64,000 bases of DNA from Ensifer sp. USDA 6670. Lineage in GTDB: Bacteria > Pseudomonadota > Alphaproteobacteria > Rhizobiales > Rhizobiaceae. The stretch lies in the NCBI GenBank assembly GCA_000421085.1, contig ATWE01000012.1, forward strand, positions 62,001-126,000, written 5' to 3'. Positions 20,003-27,957 of the stretch are shown here, piece after piece (the first letter of the stretch is position 1; every line of letters begins with the position of its first letter). The position numbers were made by a program, and so were the translations under genes. Below the pieces are notes generated by a model that did not search any database, was not told the origin of the DNA, and was given only the letters and a program-made list of their open reading frames with translations.

Positions 20003-20886
20003 CAGGCGCCCCTTTCTTCCGCGCGGATGATGCGCGTGAGATACCAGGTGATGAAGACGGCCATGATCACGAAGAGCACCGAGGCGATCGCCGCCCCATA
20101 GCCGAAGCGGTAGGAAAAGATCGACTGTTCGAACATCTGGTAGGCCAGCACGGACGAGGAGCCGAAGGGGCCGCCGCGCGTCATGACGGAAATCATATCG
20201 AAGGAGCGTAGCGCGCCGACCACCGTCACGGCGATCGCGATGAAGGTGACTTGCGTCAGTTGCGGCAGCACGATGTGGCGCAACATGTTCCACCCGCGCG
20301 CGCCGTCGACGCGACCGGCACCGATCAGTTCCTCGCTCAGGTTGTTGAGCCCGGCAAGGTAGAGAACCATGCAAAAGGCGATCTGCGACCAGAGGGCAGC
20401 GACGACGATGGCAAAAGTGACGAAGTGCTCGTCCGACAGCAGCGCCGGAGCGTTCGCCCCGAATGCACGGAAGATGAGGGCCAGTAGCCCGAACTCCGGA
20501 GTGTAGACCCAGGTAAAGACCACGCCGACGGCGACCGAGGCGAGCACCAGCGGTATGAAGAACATCGATTTGACGAGACGCATGCCCTTTATCTTCTGGT
20601 TGACCAGCAGCGCGATCGCGAGCCCTATCGGCGGCGCGAGCATGAACATGACGAGCCAGATGACGTTGTTCTTGAGCGAGACGTAGAATTGCGGATCGTC
20701 CATCAACTCTCGGTAGTTACCCAGGCCGATCCAGACCATGGGACCGAAGCCATCCCAGTCGTGCAAGCTGATCCAAAGGCTTTGAACAGAGGATGCCAGG
20801 ATTACGACGGCGAAGAGGACCGCGCCGGGCAGGATCAGGAGTGTCGGGGTCAGCCACCAGCGGTGGCGGCGCCAAAGGCTCGTCAT
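20002..20886 (-). CDS. Carbohydrate ABC transporter permease (MalF/UgpA type)
   Basis: A 294-residue membrane protein with six predicted helices, beginning MTSLWRRHRWWLTPTLLILP. The EAA-type loop reads ELIGAGRVDGARGWNMLRHI followed by VLPQLTQVTF. It forms the translocation pore together with the MalG-type protein encoded next. It lies 75 nt after the binding-protein gene. Confidence 0.94.
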   Translation of the reverse strand: MTSLWRRHRWWLTPTLLILPGAVLFAVVILASSVQSLWISLHDWDGFGPMVWIGLGNYRELMDDPQFYVSLKNNVIWLVMFMLAPPIGLAIALLVNQKIKGMRLVKSMFFIPLVLASVAVGVVFTWVYTPEFGLLALIFRAFGANAPALLSDEHFVTFAIVVAALWSQIAFCMVLYLAGLNNLSEELIGAGRVDGARGWNMLRHIVLPQLTQVTFIAIAVTVVGALRSFDMISVMTRGGPFGSSSVLAYQMFEQSIFSYRFGYGAAIASVLFVIMAVFITWYLTRIIRAEERGA

Positions 20887-20961
20887 GCGTGGAAGTCCCT
20901 GTCGATGGGGAAGAAAGGGCGGGACCGCAGCGCCCCAGCCCCCGATGCGTTTAGGAAGATC

Positions 20962-22230
20962 TCAGAGCTTGAAGATCCGCCGGCGAGTTCCTTCGAGCCG
21001 CTGCAGGATGGCGTCCCGGCGCTCCGGCCGTGCCATGAACTCCTGGAAACCGACAAGGCCAGCCTGAGCCATGTCGGGATCGGTATCCCGGTCGTAGAAT
21101 TGCGAGGTTCCGGCAACTGCCTTGAGGCTCTCAACGGCGGCGTTGACGAGCGGATCCTTGCTTGCCGGCAAATCGTTGCGCGGCGGAACATTGCCGCCCG
21201 GCTCCAGATAGGCGGCAAGGTTCTCCGGTTTGTAGAAATGTGTGAGGAATTCGCGCGCACCCGACTTGTTCTTGGCGTTTGCCGGAATGTGCACGGAGTT
21301 CAGCGAGAATTCCTCATAGCGGCCGAGGCCGTCGTCGATCACCGGGAAGGGAGCGAAGGTGAGTTGCGGCAAGTCCTGTTGAGGGAAAGCCGCCCGGACA
21401 AACGCGCCGAGGTTCATCATTCCGGCCCGCTTCTGAGCGAGGAAGGCGCCTGCCTCCTGCCAGCCGAAGGAGGTATGGTCCGGCGTGAAGAAGCCCTGCT
21501 TGATCAGTTCCTCCCAATGATCGAAGACCGGCTTCAGCGTCTCATCCGTATAGGCCATCTCTCCGTTCATCAGTGCGAAATGCTTGTCGAGCCCATTGAT
21601 ACGGAGGTTCATCTGGTCGAACCATCCGGCCGCCGGCCAGAGGTCCTTCGTGCCCATGGCGACCGGCGTCAGGTTCGCGCTCTTGCACTTCTCGCCGAAA
21701 GCAAGAAATTCCTCCCAGGAAGCGGGGGCCGTCAGCCCATGCTCGTCGAAGACGTCCTTGCGGTAGAACATGCCCCAGAGGGTGCCGCCTGTCGGCAGGC
21801 CGTACTGCTTGCCATCGACCGTCACCGAGCCGGCGGTAGCGCCCAGCACGTCGGCATATTTCTCCTTCTCGAAGACATCGGAAATGTCATCGAACAGGCC
21901 GCGTGTCACGAAGGCGCGCATGCGGTTGCCCGAAAACCAGAAGCAGACGTCCGGTGCACCGGCGACGAGGTAGTTACGGATCGCCGTCTTGTCGGCCTCA
22001 TGATCCATATTGTTGACGACCACCTTGGTGCCGGCCGCCTTTTGGAAATCGGCGGCAATGCGCCGCAGAACCTCTGCGGTATTGGCGTTGCTCTCGGCGG
22101 AGATGATCGTCACCTCGCTCGATTGAGCAATGGCGGGAATGGGAAATCCGCTCAAGGCGGCGGAAACTGCGGCGGTGCCCTTGAGGAACGTACGTCGGGA
22201 CAGGCTGCGCTCAATCCGATTGAAAGTCAT
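20962..22230 (-). CDS. Carbohydrate ABC transporter substrate-binding protein
   Basis: A 422-residue periplasmic binding protein of the SBP_bac_1 family. The N-terminus has a twin-arginine-like signal (SLSRRTFLKGTAAVSA) and a cleavage region PAIAQS. Mid-region WxxF and GxxYGLPTGGTLWGMFYRK features are typical of CUT1 sugar-binding proteins. The start is fixed by GGAGG 10 nt before the ATG (ccagggaggattaatcgaATG). It is the first gene of the operon SBP-permease-permease-ATPase-dehydrogenase fusion and diverges from a ROK repressor. The sugar cannot be told from sequence alone. Confidence 0.93.
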   Translation of the reverse strand: MTFNRIERSLSRRTFLKGTAAVSAALSGFPIPAIAQSSEVTIISAESNANTAEVLRRIAADFQKAAGTKVVVNNMDHEADKTAIRNYLVAGAPDVCFWFSGNRMRAFVTRGLFDDISDVFEKEKYADVLGATAGSVTVDGKQYGLPTGGTLWGMFYRKDVFDEHGLTAPASWEEFLAFGEKCKSANLTPVAMGTKDLWPAAGWFDQMNLRINGLDKHFALMNGEMAYTDETLKPVFDHWEELIKQGFFTPDHTSFGWQEAGAFLAQKRAGMMNLGAFVRAAFPQQDLPQLTFAPFPVIDDGLGRYEEFSLNSVHIPANAKNKSGAREFLTHFYKPENLAAYLEPGGNVPPRNDLPASKDPLVNAAVESLKAVAGTSQFYDRDTDPDMAQAGLVGFQEFMARPERRDAILQRLEGTRRRIFKL

Positions 22231-22435
22231 TCGATTAATCCTCCCTGGAATGTCTCGACACGGCACTTCGCCCCGTCTCCTCCCGGGGCTGGCTGCCGGC
22301 AAAAGGATCCCCGCGCCGGCAACGCCGTGCGTCGCATGCGTTCGCTATTGGGATTCTTGCATTTTCGCCGGTCCGGATCGTGCTTGACCCGGTTGCTCGG
22401 CGCGCTGAGTTATGCATAGTCGCGAAGACGGTGCA

Positions 22436-22460
22436 ATATTTAATTTACAAAATAAAATAA
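22436..22460. promoter_or_regulatory. AT-rich imperfect palindrome, candidate ROK operator
   Basis: A 25-bp island of A and T within GC-rich DNA, centred on TTTAATTTACAAAATAAA, an imperfect inverted repeat. It lies directly upstream of the ROK gene's ribosome-binding site in the divergent region between regulator and sugar ABC operon. ROK (NagC/XylR-type) repressors commonly bind AT-rich palindromes. Assignment rests on position and symmetry. Confidence 0.4.
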
Positions 22461-22468
22461 GGATCGAT

Positions 22469-23638
22469 GTGAAGACCAAGGGTGACCAAAGCACGACGCG
22501 TGCGATGAACCGCCGGCTTATCCTGAACCTGCTCCGGCGCGAGGGCGCCAAGAGCCGTGCTGAAATTGCCGCCGCAACCGGCCTGAGTCCGGCGGCCGTA
22601 ACCTTCGTGGTGGGCGACCTCGTCGAGGAAGGGTTGCTCATAGAAGGCCAATCCGTAGCCGGCGCACAGGGGCGGCGCCCGATTCCGGTCGCCATCGACT
22701 ATGCCGGTGGCGTGGCGCTGGGCTTCAAGCTGATGGCGGGCAGCGTCGAATGCGTGGTAACGGACCTCGAAACGACGCCGCTCGCCTCATTGCGGCTGCC
22801 GCTGCCGGCGCATGATCCCGATACGATTGCCGACGCGCTTGCCGGAGCGGCGCCGAAACTGATTGCACTCGCCAACCGGCCGGCTACCCGGCTCGCCGGC
22901 ATCGGCATCGCCATGCCCGGGGTCATCGACAATCAGCGGGCGGTGTGTATCCGGAGCAATCGCTACGGTTGGGACAACGTACCGCTGGGTGATCTCGTGG
23001 CGCGCCGGATCGGGGTCCCCGTTTGGCTGGAAGACGACACCAATGCCTATGCGATCGCCCAGCAGCTTTTCGGCCTCGGACGGCATTACAAGACGATGGG
23101 TGTGCTTGCGATCGGGGTAGGGGTAGCCTGTTCCTTGGTGCTGGATGGGAAGCTTTATCGCGGTGCCCACGGCGCGGCCGGCAAGTTCGGCCATTTCCCC
23201 CATGTGGAGGGCGGCAGACCCTGCGAATGCGGCAAGCGCGGCTGCCTCATGTCCTATTTCTCCGAGCCTGCGATGCTTCAAACCTGGCGTGAACTCAGCG
23301 GTCGACCGGAGACGGACGGACGAGCCGAGTTGGTCGCTGCCATCGCCGCCGGCGACAAGGCTGCTCATTCGGTCATGCGCGAAGCGGGCGAAACTTTGGG
23401 CCGTCACCTCGCCGGCCTGATGAACGTCATCGATCCGGAGGTAATCGTGGTCGGCGGCGAAGCAGTCGTCTACGGCGACGCGCTTTTCGGACCCTTGCGA
23501 GCGGCCCTTGAGCGCTTTGCATTCCGTCAAGCACCGCCTGTTCTACTCGATTGGGAGGACGATTCCTGGGCCCGGGGTGCAGCGGCACTCGTCACTCAAA
23601 AGCTCTTCGACTTCGAGACAACGGCGGGAAATGCCTGA
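22469..23638 (+). CDS. ROK-family transcriptional repressor
   Basis: A 389-residue regulator with an N-terminal winged helix (RAMNRRLILNLLRREGAKSR then AEIAAATGLSPAAVTFVVGDL, residues about 12-65) and a C-terminal ROK sugar-kinase-like domain. The zinc-binding motif CECGKRGCL (about residues 251-259) and the ROK signature region around GAHGAAGKFGHFPH are present. The GTG at 22469 has AAGGA five nt upstream and begins VKTKGDQ, as in related proteins; an ATG at 22412 is an alternative. It is divergent from the sugar ABC operon and probably represses it until the sugar binds. Confidence 0.92.
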   Translation: MKTKGDQSTTRAMNRRLILNLLRREGAKSRAEIAAATGLSPAAVTFVVGDLVEEGLLIEGQSVAGAQGRRPIPVAIDYAGGVALGFKLMAGSVECVVTDLETTPLASLRLPLPAHDPDTIADALAGAAPKLIALANRPATRLAGIGIAMPGVIDNQRAVCIRSNRYGWDNVPLGDLVARRIGVPVWLEDDTNAYAIAQQLFGLGRHYKTMGVLAIGVGVACSLVLDGKLYRGAHGAAGKFGHFPHVEGGRPCECGKRGCLMSYFSEPAMLQTWRELSGRPETDGRAELVAAIAAGDKAAHSVMREAGETLGRHLAGLMNVIDPEVIVVGGEAVVYGDALFGPLRAALERFAFRQAPPVLLDWEDDSWARGAAALVTQKLFDFETTAGNA

Positions 23639-23757
23639 GCCGCGCCTGGGTCGATGTTGGCGGCCTTGCAGCACAGGAGCCACGGCGCGAGCCGCAACTC
23701 GGGAGTTCATGCACGGATGATCTTGCCAGCAGGAGGTGCTCCCCTAGATGGACAAGG

Positions 23758-25038
23758 ATGGAGCTTCAGGAAAGCGCAGTTGCTGCCAGTCGCGTGAGCG
23801 CCTCCCCGGAGATGCGGTATCGGCCGCGCAATCCGGCTGTCATGGCCGAAGTCGAGCGCCTTCTCACGGGCCGCACGCGTGACATTCGTCTCAGAGGTGA
23901 GCTCGGTCGCCTGTTCCAGGAGCGTTCGTGGTCGCGTACGGCCAAGATCATACGCGCGTGGATGATATGGGTGACCTTGCTGGACGTGCTGACGCTGGGT
24001 CTGAACGCGATCCTGCTTCCGAAGGCGGTCGCGCTCTCGATGCTTCCGCCGGCCTGCATTCTGCCGCCCGCGGCGCTGGCCACCGCCTTCGTCTGGCGAA
24101 AACCGCGCGGCGTTTGGCTGCAAGGGATCTCCTTGCTCACAGGCCTGTTCCTCATCCTCCTGTCGGTTGCGCTGGTGGGCGTGAGCGCGGGTGGCGAATT
24201 CCACGAACGGCACCTGAACATCATGCTGTTCGTCGCCATCACCGCCATCATCATTTTCGCAATTCCTTTGGCCTGGACGGTGACGGTCGCCTCTTTCGCG
24301 CTCGGCCTCTACCTGATCTTTCAGTTGCAGAATCCGATGCTGGAGAGGGGCAGCGCCGTGGCTGCGACGCTGTTTTTTGCAAGCGGTATTATCGCGACCG
24401 TCGTTGCCCGACGTACGATAACGATCCTTGCCCAGAAGACCTTCCTTCTCGAACTTCGCGACATGCGGCGGGTAACGGAGCTTGCCGACGCCAATGCCCG
24501 CCTCGAGCGCCTCGCAAAAACCGATCCCCTGACCGGGATCGCCAACAGGCGCTGGATGATGGAAACCCTCAGTCGTCTCTGGAGCGCAGGCGCGGAGCGG
24601 CGGCCGGGTACCGCCATGCTGATGTGCGACATCGACGATTTCAAGAACCTGAACGATCGCCTCGGTCATGCCGAGGGCGATCGCTGCCTCGTCAAGGTTG
24701 CCGGGATCATTCAAAGCAGCGTCAGGCGAAACCGCGACCATGTGGCCCGCTATGGCGGTGAGGAGTTTCTCGTCGTGCTTCCGGGCGCAGATGAAGAAGC
24801 GGCGCTGGCTACGGCCGAACGAATCAGGGCGAGCGTCGAAGCTGCCTCCCTTCCGAACCCCGCATCCCGGGTATCGCCTTACGTCACCCTCAGCATTGGC
24901 GTGGCGGCGCAGGCGCCAGGTGAAGAGATCATCGCGCCGGAGAAGCTTCAGAACCAGGCCGACGCGGCACTTTACCTGGCGAAACAAGCGGGCCGCAACC
25001 GGGTGGTCCTCTATCAGCCCGACCTATCGACCTCATAA
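23758..25038 (+). CDS. Membrane-bound diguanylate cyclase (GGDEF)
   Basis: A 426-residue protein with about six transmembrane helices (residues roughly 60-220), a short linker, and a GGDEF domain starting at TDPLTGIANRRW. The active-site motif is GGEEF (ARYGGEEFLVVLP), which is catalytically competent; metal Asp is in MCDIDDFKNLND. No RxxD inhibitory site is obvious in the usual position. It should make c-di-GMP, linking a membrane signal to motility or biofilm control. The ATG at 23758 has only a weak upstream ribosome-binding site. Confidence 0.92.
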   Translation: MELQESAVAASRVSASPEMRYRPRNPAVMAEVERLLTGRTRDIRLRGELGRLFQERSWSRTAKIIRAWMIWVTLLDVLTLGLNAILLPKAVALSMLPPACILPPAALATAFVWRKPRGVWLQGISLLTGLFLILLSVALVGVSAGGEFHERHLNIMLFVAITAIIIFAIPLAWTVTVASFALGLYLIFQLQNPMLERGSAVAATLFFASGIIATVVARRTITILAQKTFLLELRDMRRVTELADANARLERLAKTDPLTGIANRRWMMETLSRLWSAGAERRPGTAMLMCDIDDFKNLNDRLGHAEGDRCLVKVAGIIQSSVRRNRDHVARYGGEEFLVVLPGADEEAALATAERIRASVEAASLPNPASRVSPYVTLSIGVAAQAPGEEIIAPEKLQNQADAALYLAKQAGRNRVVLYQPDLSTS

Positions 25039-25043
25039 CCATG

Positions 25044-25646
25044 TCAGAGGTGGCGACCCGCGGCCAACGCTTCTTCGGCCTCGTCGGCCGGCATCTCGAA
25101 AACCTTCTTGCCAATGTCGAAGCTGAAGCCTGCCCTTGCGAAGGCGGACAGCTCCTTTGCCTTTCGTTTGTCGTCGAGGTCACCCTTGCGAAAGGGCCCG
25201 AAGGCACGCTTGCGGGCGAGAACGAGGGCAGCGTACAGGTCGTCCGCCTCGGCAACGGCGGACGCAACCGTGCTTTTGGCAACGCCGCGCTGCGACAGCC
25301 TCTGCGCGATTGCCCGCTTGGACTTGCCGCCGCGCATGCCCGAACGGGTGCTGATTTCGGCATAGGCAGTGTCGTCGAGCGCCTTGTTGTCATAGGCGAA
25401 CTTCACGGCGGAATCGGCCAGCGCCTTGACTTGCGCCTCGCTGATCCCGTCGAATTTCTGCCGGGCCTTTCGCGCAATGGCGTCGAAGAGCTGCTTTTCG
25501 GTGTGCATCCGTCGTTCCAGGCGATAGATCGCCGAATTGCGCGCCCACGAGAACATGCGGGGTGTCGGTGTGCCGGTTTGCTCCGCCCCTTCATCGGCGG
25601 CAACGCTTTCACAGATTGGATGTGTCGCGGAAACTATTGGCTTCAC
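25044..25646 (-). CDS. recX: RecX-family regulator of RecA
   Basis: A 200-residue basic, helical protein. The family pattern is visible in the helical repeats: YRLERRMHTEKQLFDAIARK, YDNKALDDTAYAEISTRSGM, RGGKSKRAIAQRLSQRGVAK and the C-terminal AAGRHL. RecX binds RecA filaments and limits their activity. It is convergent with the diguanylate cyclase gene, 5 bp apart, and not next to recA, which is common in alphaproteobacteria. Its N-terminal 40 residues are poorly conserved, so the start is less sure than the identity. Confidence 0.85.
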   Translation of the reverse strand: MKPIVSATHPICESVAADEGAEQTGTPTPRMFSWARNSAIYRLERRMHTEKQLFDAIARKARQKFDGISEAQVKALADSAVKFAYDNKALDDTAYAEISTRSGMRGGKSKRAIAQRLSQRGVAKSTVASAVAEADDLYAALVLARKRAFGPFRKGDLDDKRKAKELSAFARAGFSFDIGKKVFEMPADEAEEALAAGRHL

Positions 25647-25734
25647 ATCTGTTTATCCTTCTGCCGACAATGCAACGGCGCGCTCATAACCGTTAGGGCA
25701 GCGGAAGGCTACAACAATGCAGATAGCTCGACCT

Positions 25735-26098
25735 GGTGCGCCACTTCCCGTCGCAGCACGCAGACTATTTCGAATGCACGGAAAGAGAAGGGGAGGCAGC
25801 TTTTCTCAATCGATTTGCCGCCGGCGGTTCGCGCTGCCGCTGCGCTCGACTGATTCGAGCGGTTGCCGCCGGAGATCGTACGGAAGATCGCTTACACCAT
25901 GTATTGCGGGCACTTCTTCTGCCAGGTCATGCACCAAGAGTGTCTGGTCAAGAAGGCGAAAATTGCGATGCGGTCCTTTCACTCCTGAAGGAGCGGAGAG
26001 CCGAACATCCTGCCGAGGGCGGCCGACAGCCTGAAGAGCCTCTATCGCGAGCTCGATCCCGCGGTTTCCTTCAACCCTGGATCGACCGTTCATAACCA
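25735..26098 (+). pseudogene. dld: Decayed 3' end of a quinone-dependent D-lactate dehydrogenase gene (dld)
   Basis: Pieces of the Dld membrane-binding/C-terminal domain run on the + strand in changing frames. One frame gives ADYFECTEREGEAAFLNRFA; the next gives AAALD, a TGA where a DWFERLPPEI tryptophan is expected, then FERLPPEIVRKIAYTMYCGH followed by FFCQVMHQECLVKK. A shift leads to LSLLKERRAEHPAE, and a further shift to LKSLYRELDPAVSFNPG. This order matches the Dld ending (YGHFFCxVxHQDY..KKG, GAEYPAEHNVGHLY, FYRxLDPTNSFNPG). The HNVGH part is lost. The 5' two-thirds of the gene are absent. The identification is from remembered family sequence. Confidence 0.75.
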
Positions 26099-26170
26099 CC
26101 GGCATTGGTCCTTGAAGGCTGAACGGAGATTGCCTTTCGCCAGATTGGCGTCGCGGAGCGGGCGTCGCAG

Positions 26171-27925
26171 TCATCCATGATCCTCTGAGCGATCTCCGGT
26201 GTCTGGAAGGCAGGGATCACCTGGCCGAAGGTCGAGTCCGATACGACAGTCTCCCGTCGCGACGGGAACGGCTTCGGCATCTTCCGGCGATGGAAAAGAG
26301 GGCGTGAGGAGCATCGGGAGGATGCGGTGCAGGAGGGCGCCGCCGAGCGGTACGGCGTTCCACCCGGAGGTGCGGTTGCCGTGGGTTTCCGGCAGGCCGC
26401 GGGGCTCGTCCAGCAGGGTGAGCAGCAGGTACCTGGGATTGTCCGCCGGTACGATGCCCATGAAGGATGTGACGTTGAGCACCTTGGAATAGCGGCCCTG
26501 GACCACCTTTTCAGCGGTGCCGGTCTTGCCGCCGATCACGTAGCCGGGGACATCGGCCTTAGTGGCTGAGCCGATGGCGGTATTGAGGCGCAGGAGGTGG
26601 CGTATCGCCTCACTGGTGTTCGCAGACACGAGGTTTTCCGCCATGGTCCGTTCGGACACGGGGCTGTTCTTTATGAAAGTCGGCCTGATCAGCCTTCCGC
26701 CGTTTGCCAGGGCGGCGACGGCCATGCTGGCTTGCAGCGGCGTGACGGCGATCCCGTGGCCGAAGGAAACCGTTGCCGTGGTCACCTCGCTCCAGGAGGA
26801 TGGCCGCAGCGGTGCGGCGCTCTCCGGCAGCTCGGTCGCGAGCTGAGACAGAACGCCGAAACGTCCGAGAAAAGACCGCAACGCTTCGGGGCCGAGCGCC
26901 ATCGCCATTTTCGCCATGACGATGTTCGAGGAGTGAATGAAGGCTTCCGGAATGGTGAGCGGCCTGTATTTCCCGCGATAGTCGTGAATGCGCTGCCGTC
27001 CAAAGCGCAACGGCCTGCTCGCATCGACGACGGATTGAAGATCGAACCGGCCTGACTCCAACGCCATTGCCGTAGTCAGAGCCTTGAAGGTGGACCCCAT
27101 CTCGAAAACGCCGGCGGTGACGCGGTTTATCCGGTCGGGCTTGAAGGCATCCTCGGGATTGTTCGGATCAAAGGCCGGATAGGAGGCGAGCGCGAGTATT
27201 TCGCCATTCGTGACGTCGAGCAGGAGCCCGGCACCCGCGGCAGCTCCGAACTTCGTGACGGCTTTACCGAGCTCCTGCTCCATGGCGTACTGAACGCGCA
27301 GGTCGATTGAGAGCTCGACCGGCTGGAGTTCACGCCCTTTAAGCTCGAGGCCGGCGCCGCGCAGGTCTGCGAGCCAGTTTGCGTCGATCCATTTTTCGAT
27401 GCCGGCAATGCCTGAATTGTCGATGTCCACGGCGCCAAGCACATGCGCCGCCAATGAGCCGTTCGGATAGAGCCGCTGATTTTCTGGCCGAAAGCCGACC
27501 GCGGCCACGCCCGCATCGATGACCGCCTGCTGTTTGTCCGGAGGTATCTGCCGCTTGACCCATGTGAAGGCATCTTTGCTTCGGAGGCGCGCGTGGAGTT
27601 CGCGCGCGTCGAGTTCCGGGAAGATCGCAGTGAGTTTCTCGACCGCCTCGTCCGGATCGGGAATCGACCGAGGCTCGATGTAGAGTGACGCGATCGGAAT
27701 GTCGGTCGCGAGCAGCTGCCCGTTCCTGTCGACGATCGCGGGTCGTCCACCGAGCGCCCTGTCATGAGCGAGGCGGATTTCGCGGCCCGCCTCTTCCATC
27801 ATGCCGAGTTGCACAAGCCGTACGAACGCGCCGGCGAAAATAGCGGCAAACGCTACCATGATGCAGACGATGCGTAACCGCCTGCTGTGTGCCCTGCTCC
27901 GCAGGGCGAAGGCGTGCTTCCTCAT
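26171..27925 (-). CDS. Class B penicillin-binding protein (FtsI/PBP2-like transpeptidase)
   Basis: A 584-residue protein with one N-terminal membrane helix (residues about 18-40), a PBP dimerisation domain (about 60-215) and a transpeptidase domain. Catalytic motifs are SxxK in EMGSTFKAL, SxN as SSN in AFIHSSNIVMAKMA, and KTG in VIGGKTGTAEKV. It cross-links peptidoglycan in the periplasm. It has no division-cluster neighbours (no ftsL, murE), so it is an extra copy rather than the main FtsI. It is the second gene after a class A PBP (32 bp apart) and both diverge from an AmpR-like regulator. Confidence 0.92.
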   Translation of the reverse strand: MRKHAFALRSRAHSRRLRIVCIMVAFAAIFAGAFVRLVQLGMMEEAGREIRLAHDRALGGRPAIVDRNGQLLATDIPIASLYIEPRSIPDPDEAVEKLTAIFPELDARELHARLRSKDAFTWVKRQIPPDKQQAVIDAGVAAVGFRPENQRLYPNGSLAAHVLGAVDIDNSGIAGIEKWIDANWLADLRGAGLELKGRELQPVELSIDLRVQYAMEQELGKAVTKFGAAAGAGLLLDVTNGEILALASYPAFDPNNPEDAFKPDRINRVTAGVFEMGSTFKALTTAMALESGRFDLQSVVDASRPLRFGRQRIHDYRGKYRPLTIPEAFIHSSNIVMAKMAMALGPEALRSFLGRFGVLSQLATELPESAAPLRPSSWSEVTTATVSFGHGIAVTPLQASMAVAALANGGRLIRPTFIKNSPVSERTMAENLVSANTSEAIRHLLRLNTAIGSATKADVPGYVIGGKTGTAEKVVQGRYSKVLNVTSFMGIVPADNPRYLLLTLLDEPRGLPETHGNRTSGWNAVPLGGALLHRILPMLLTPSFPSPEDAEAVPVATGDCRIGLDLRPGDPCLPDTGDRSEDHG

Positions 27926-27957
27926 TTCGATCCCTCGACGAGATAGGAGGCAATGGC

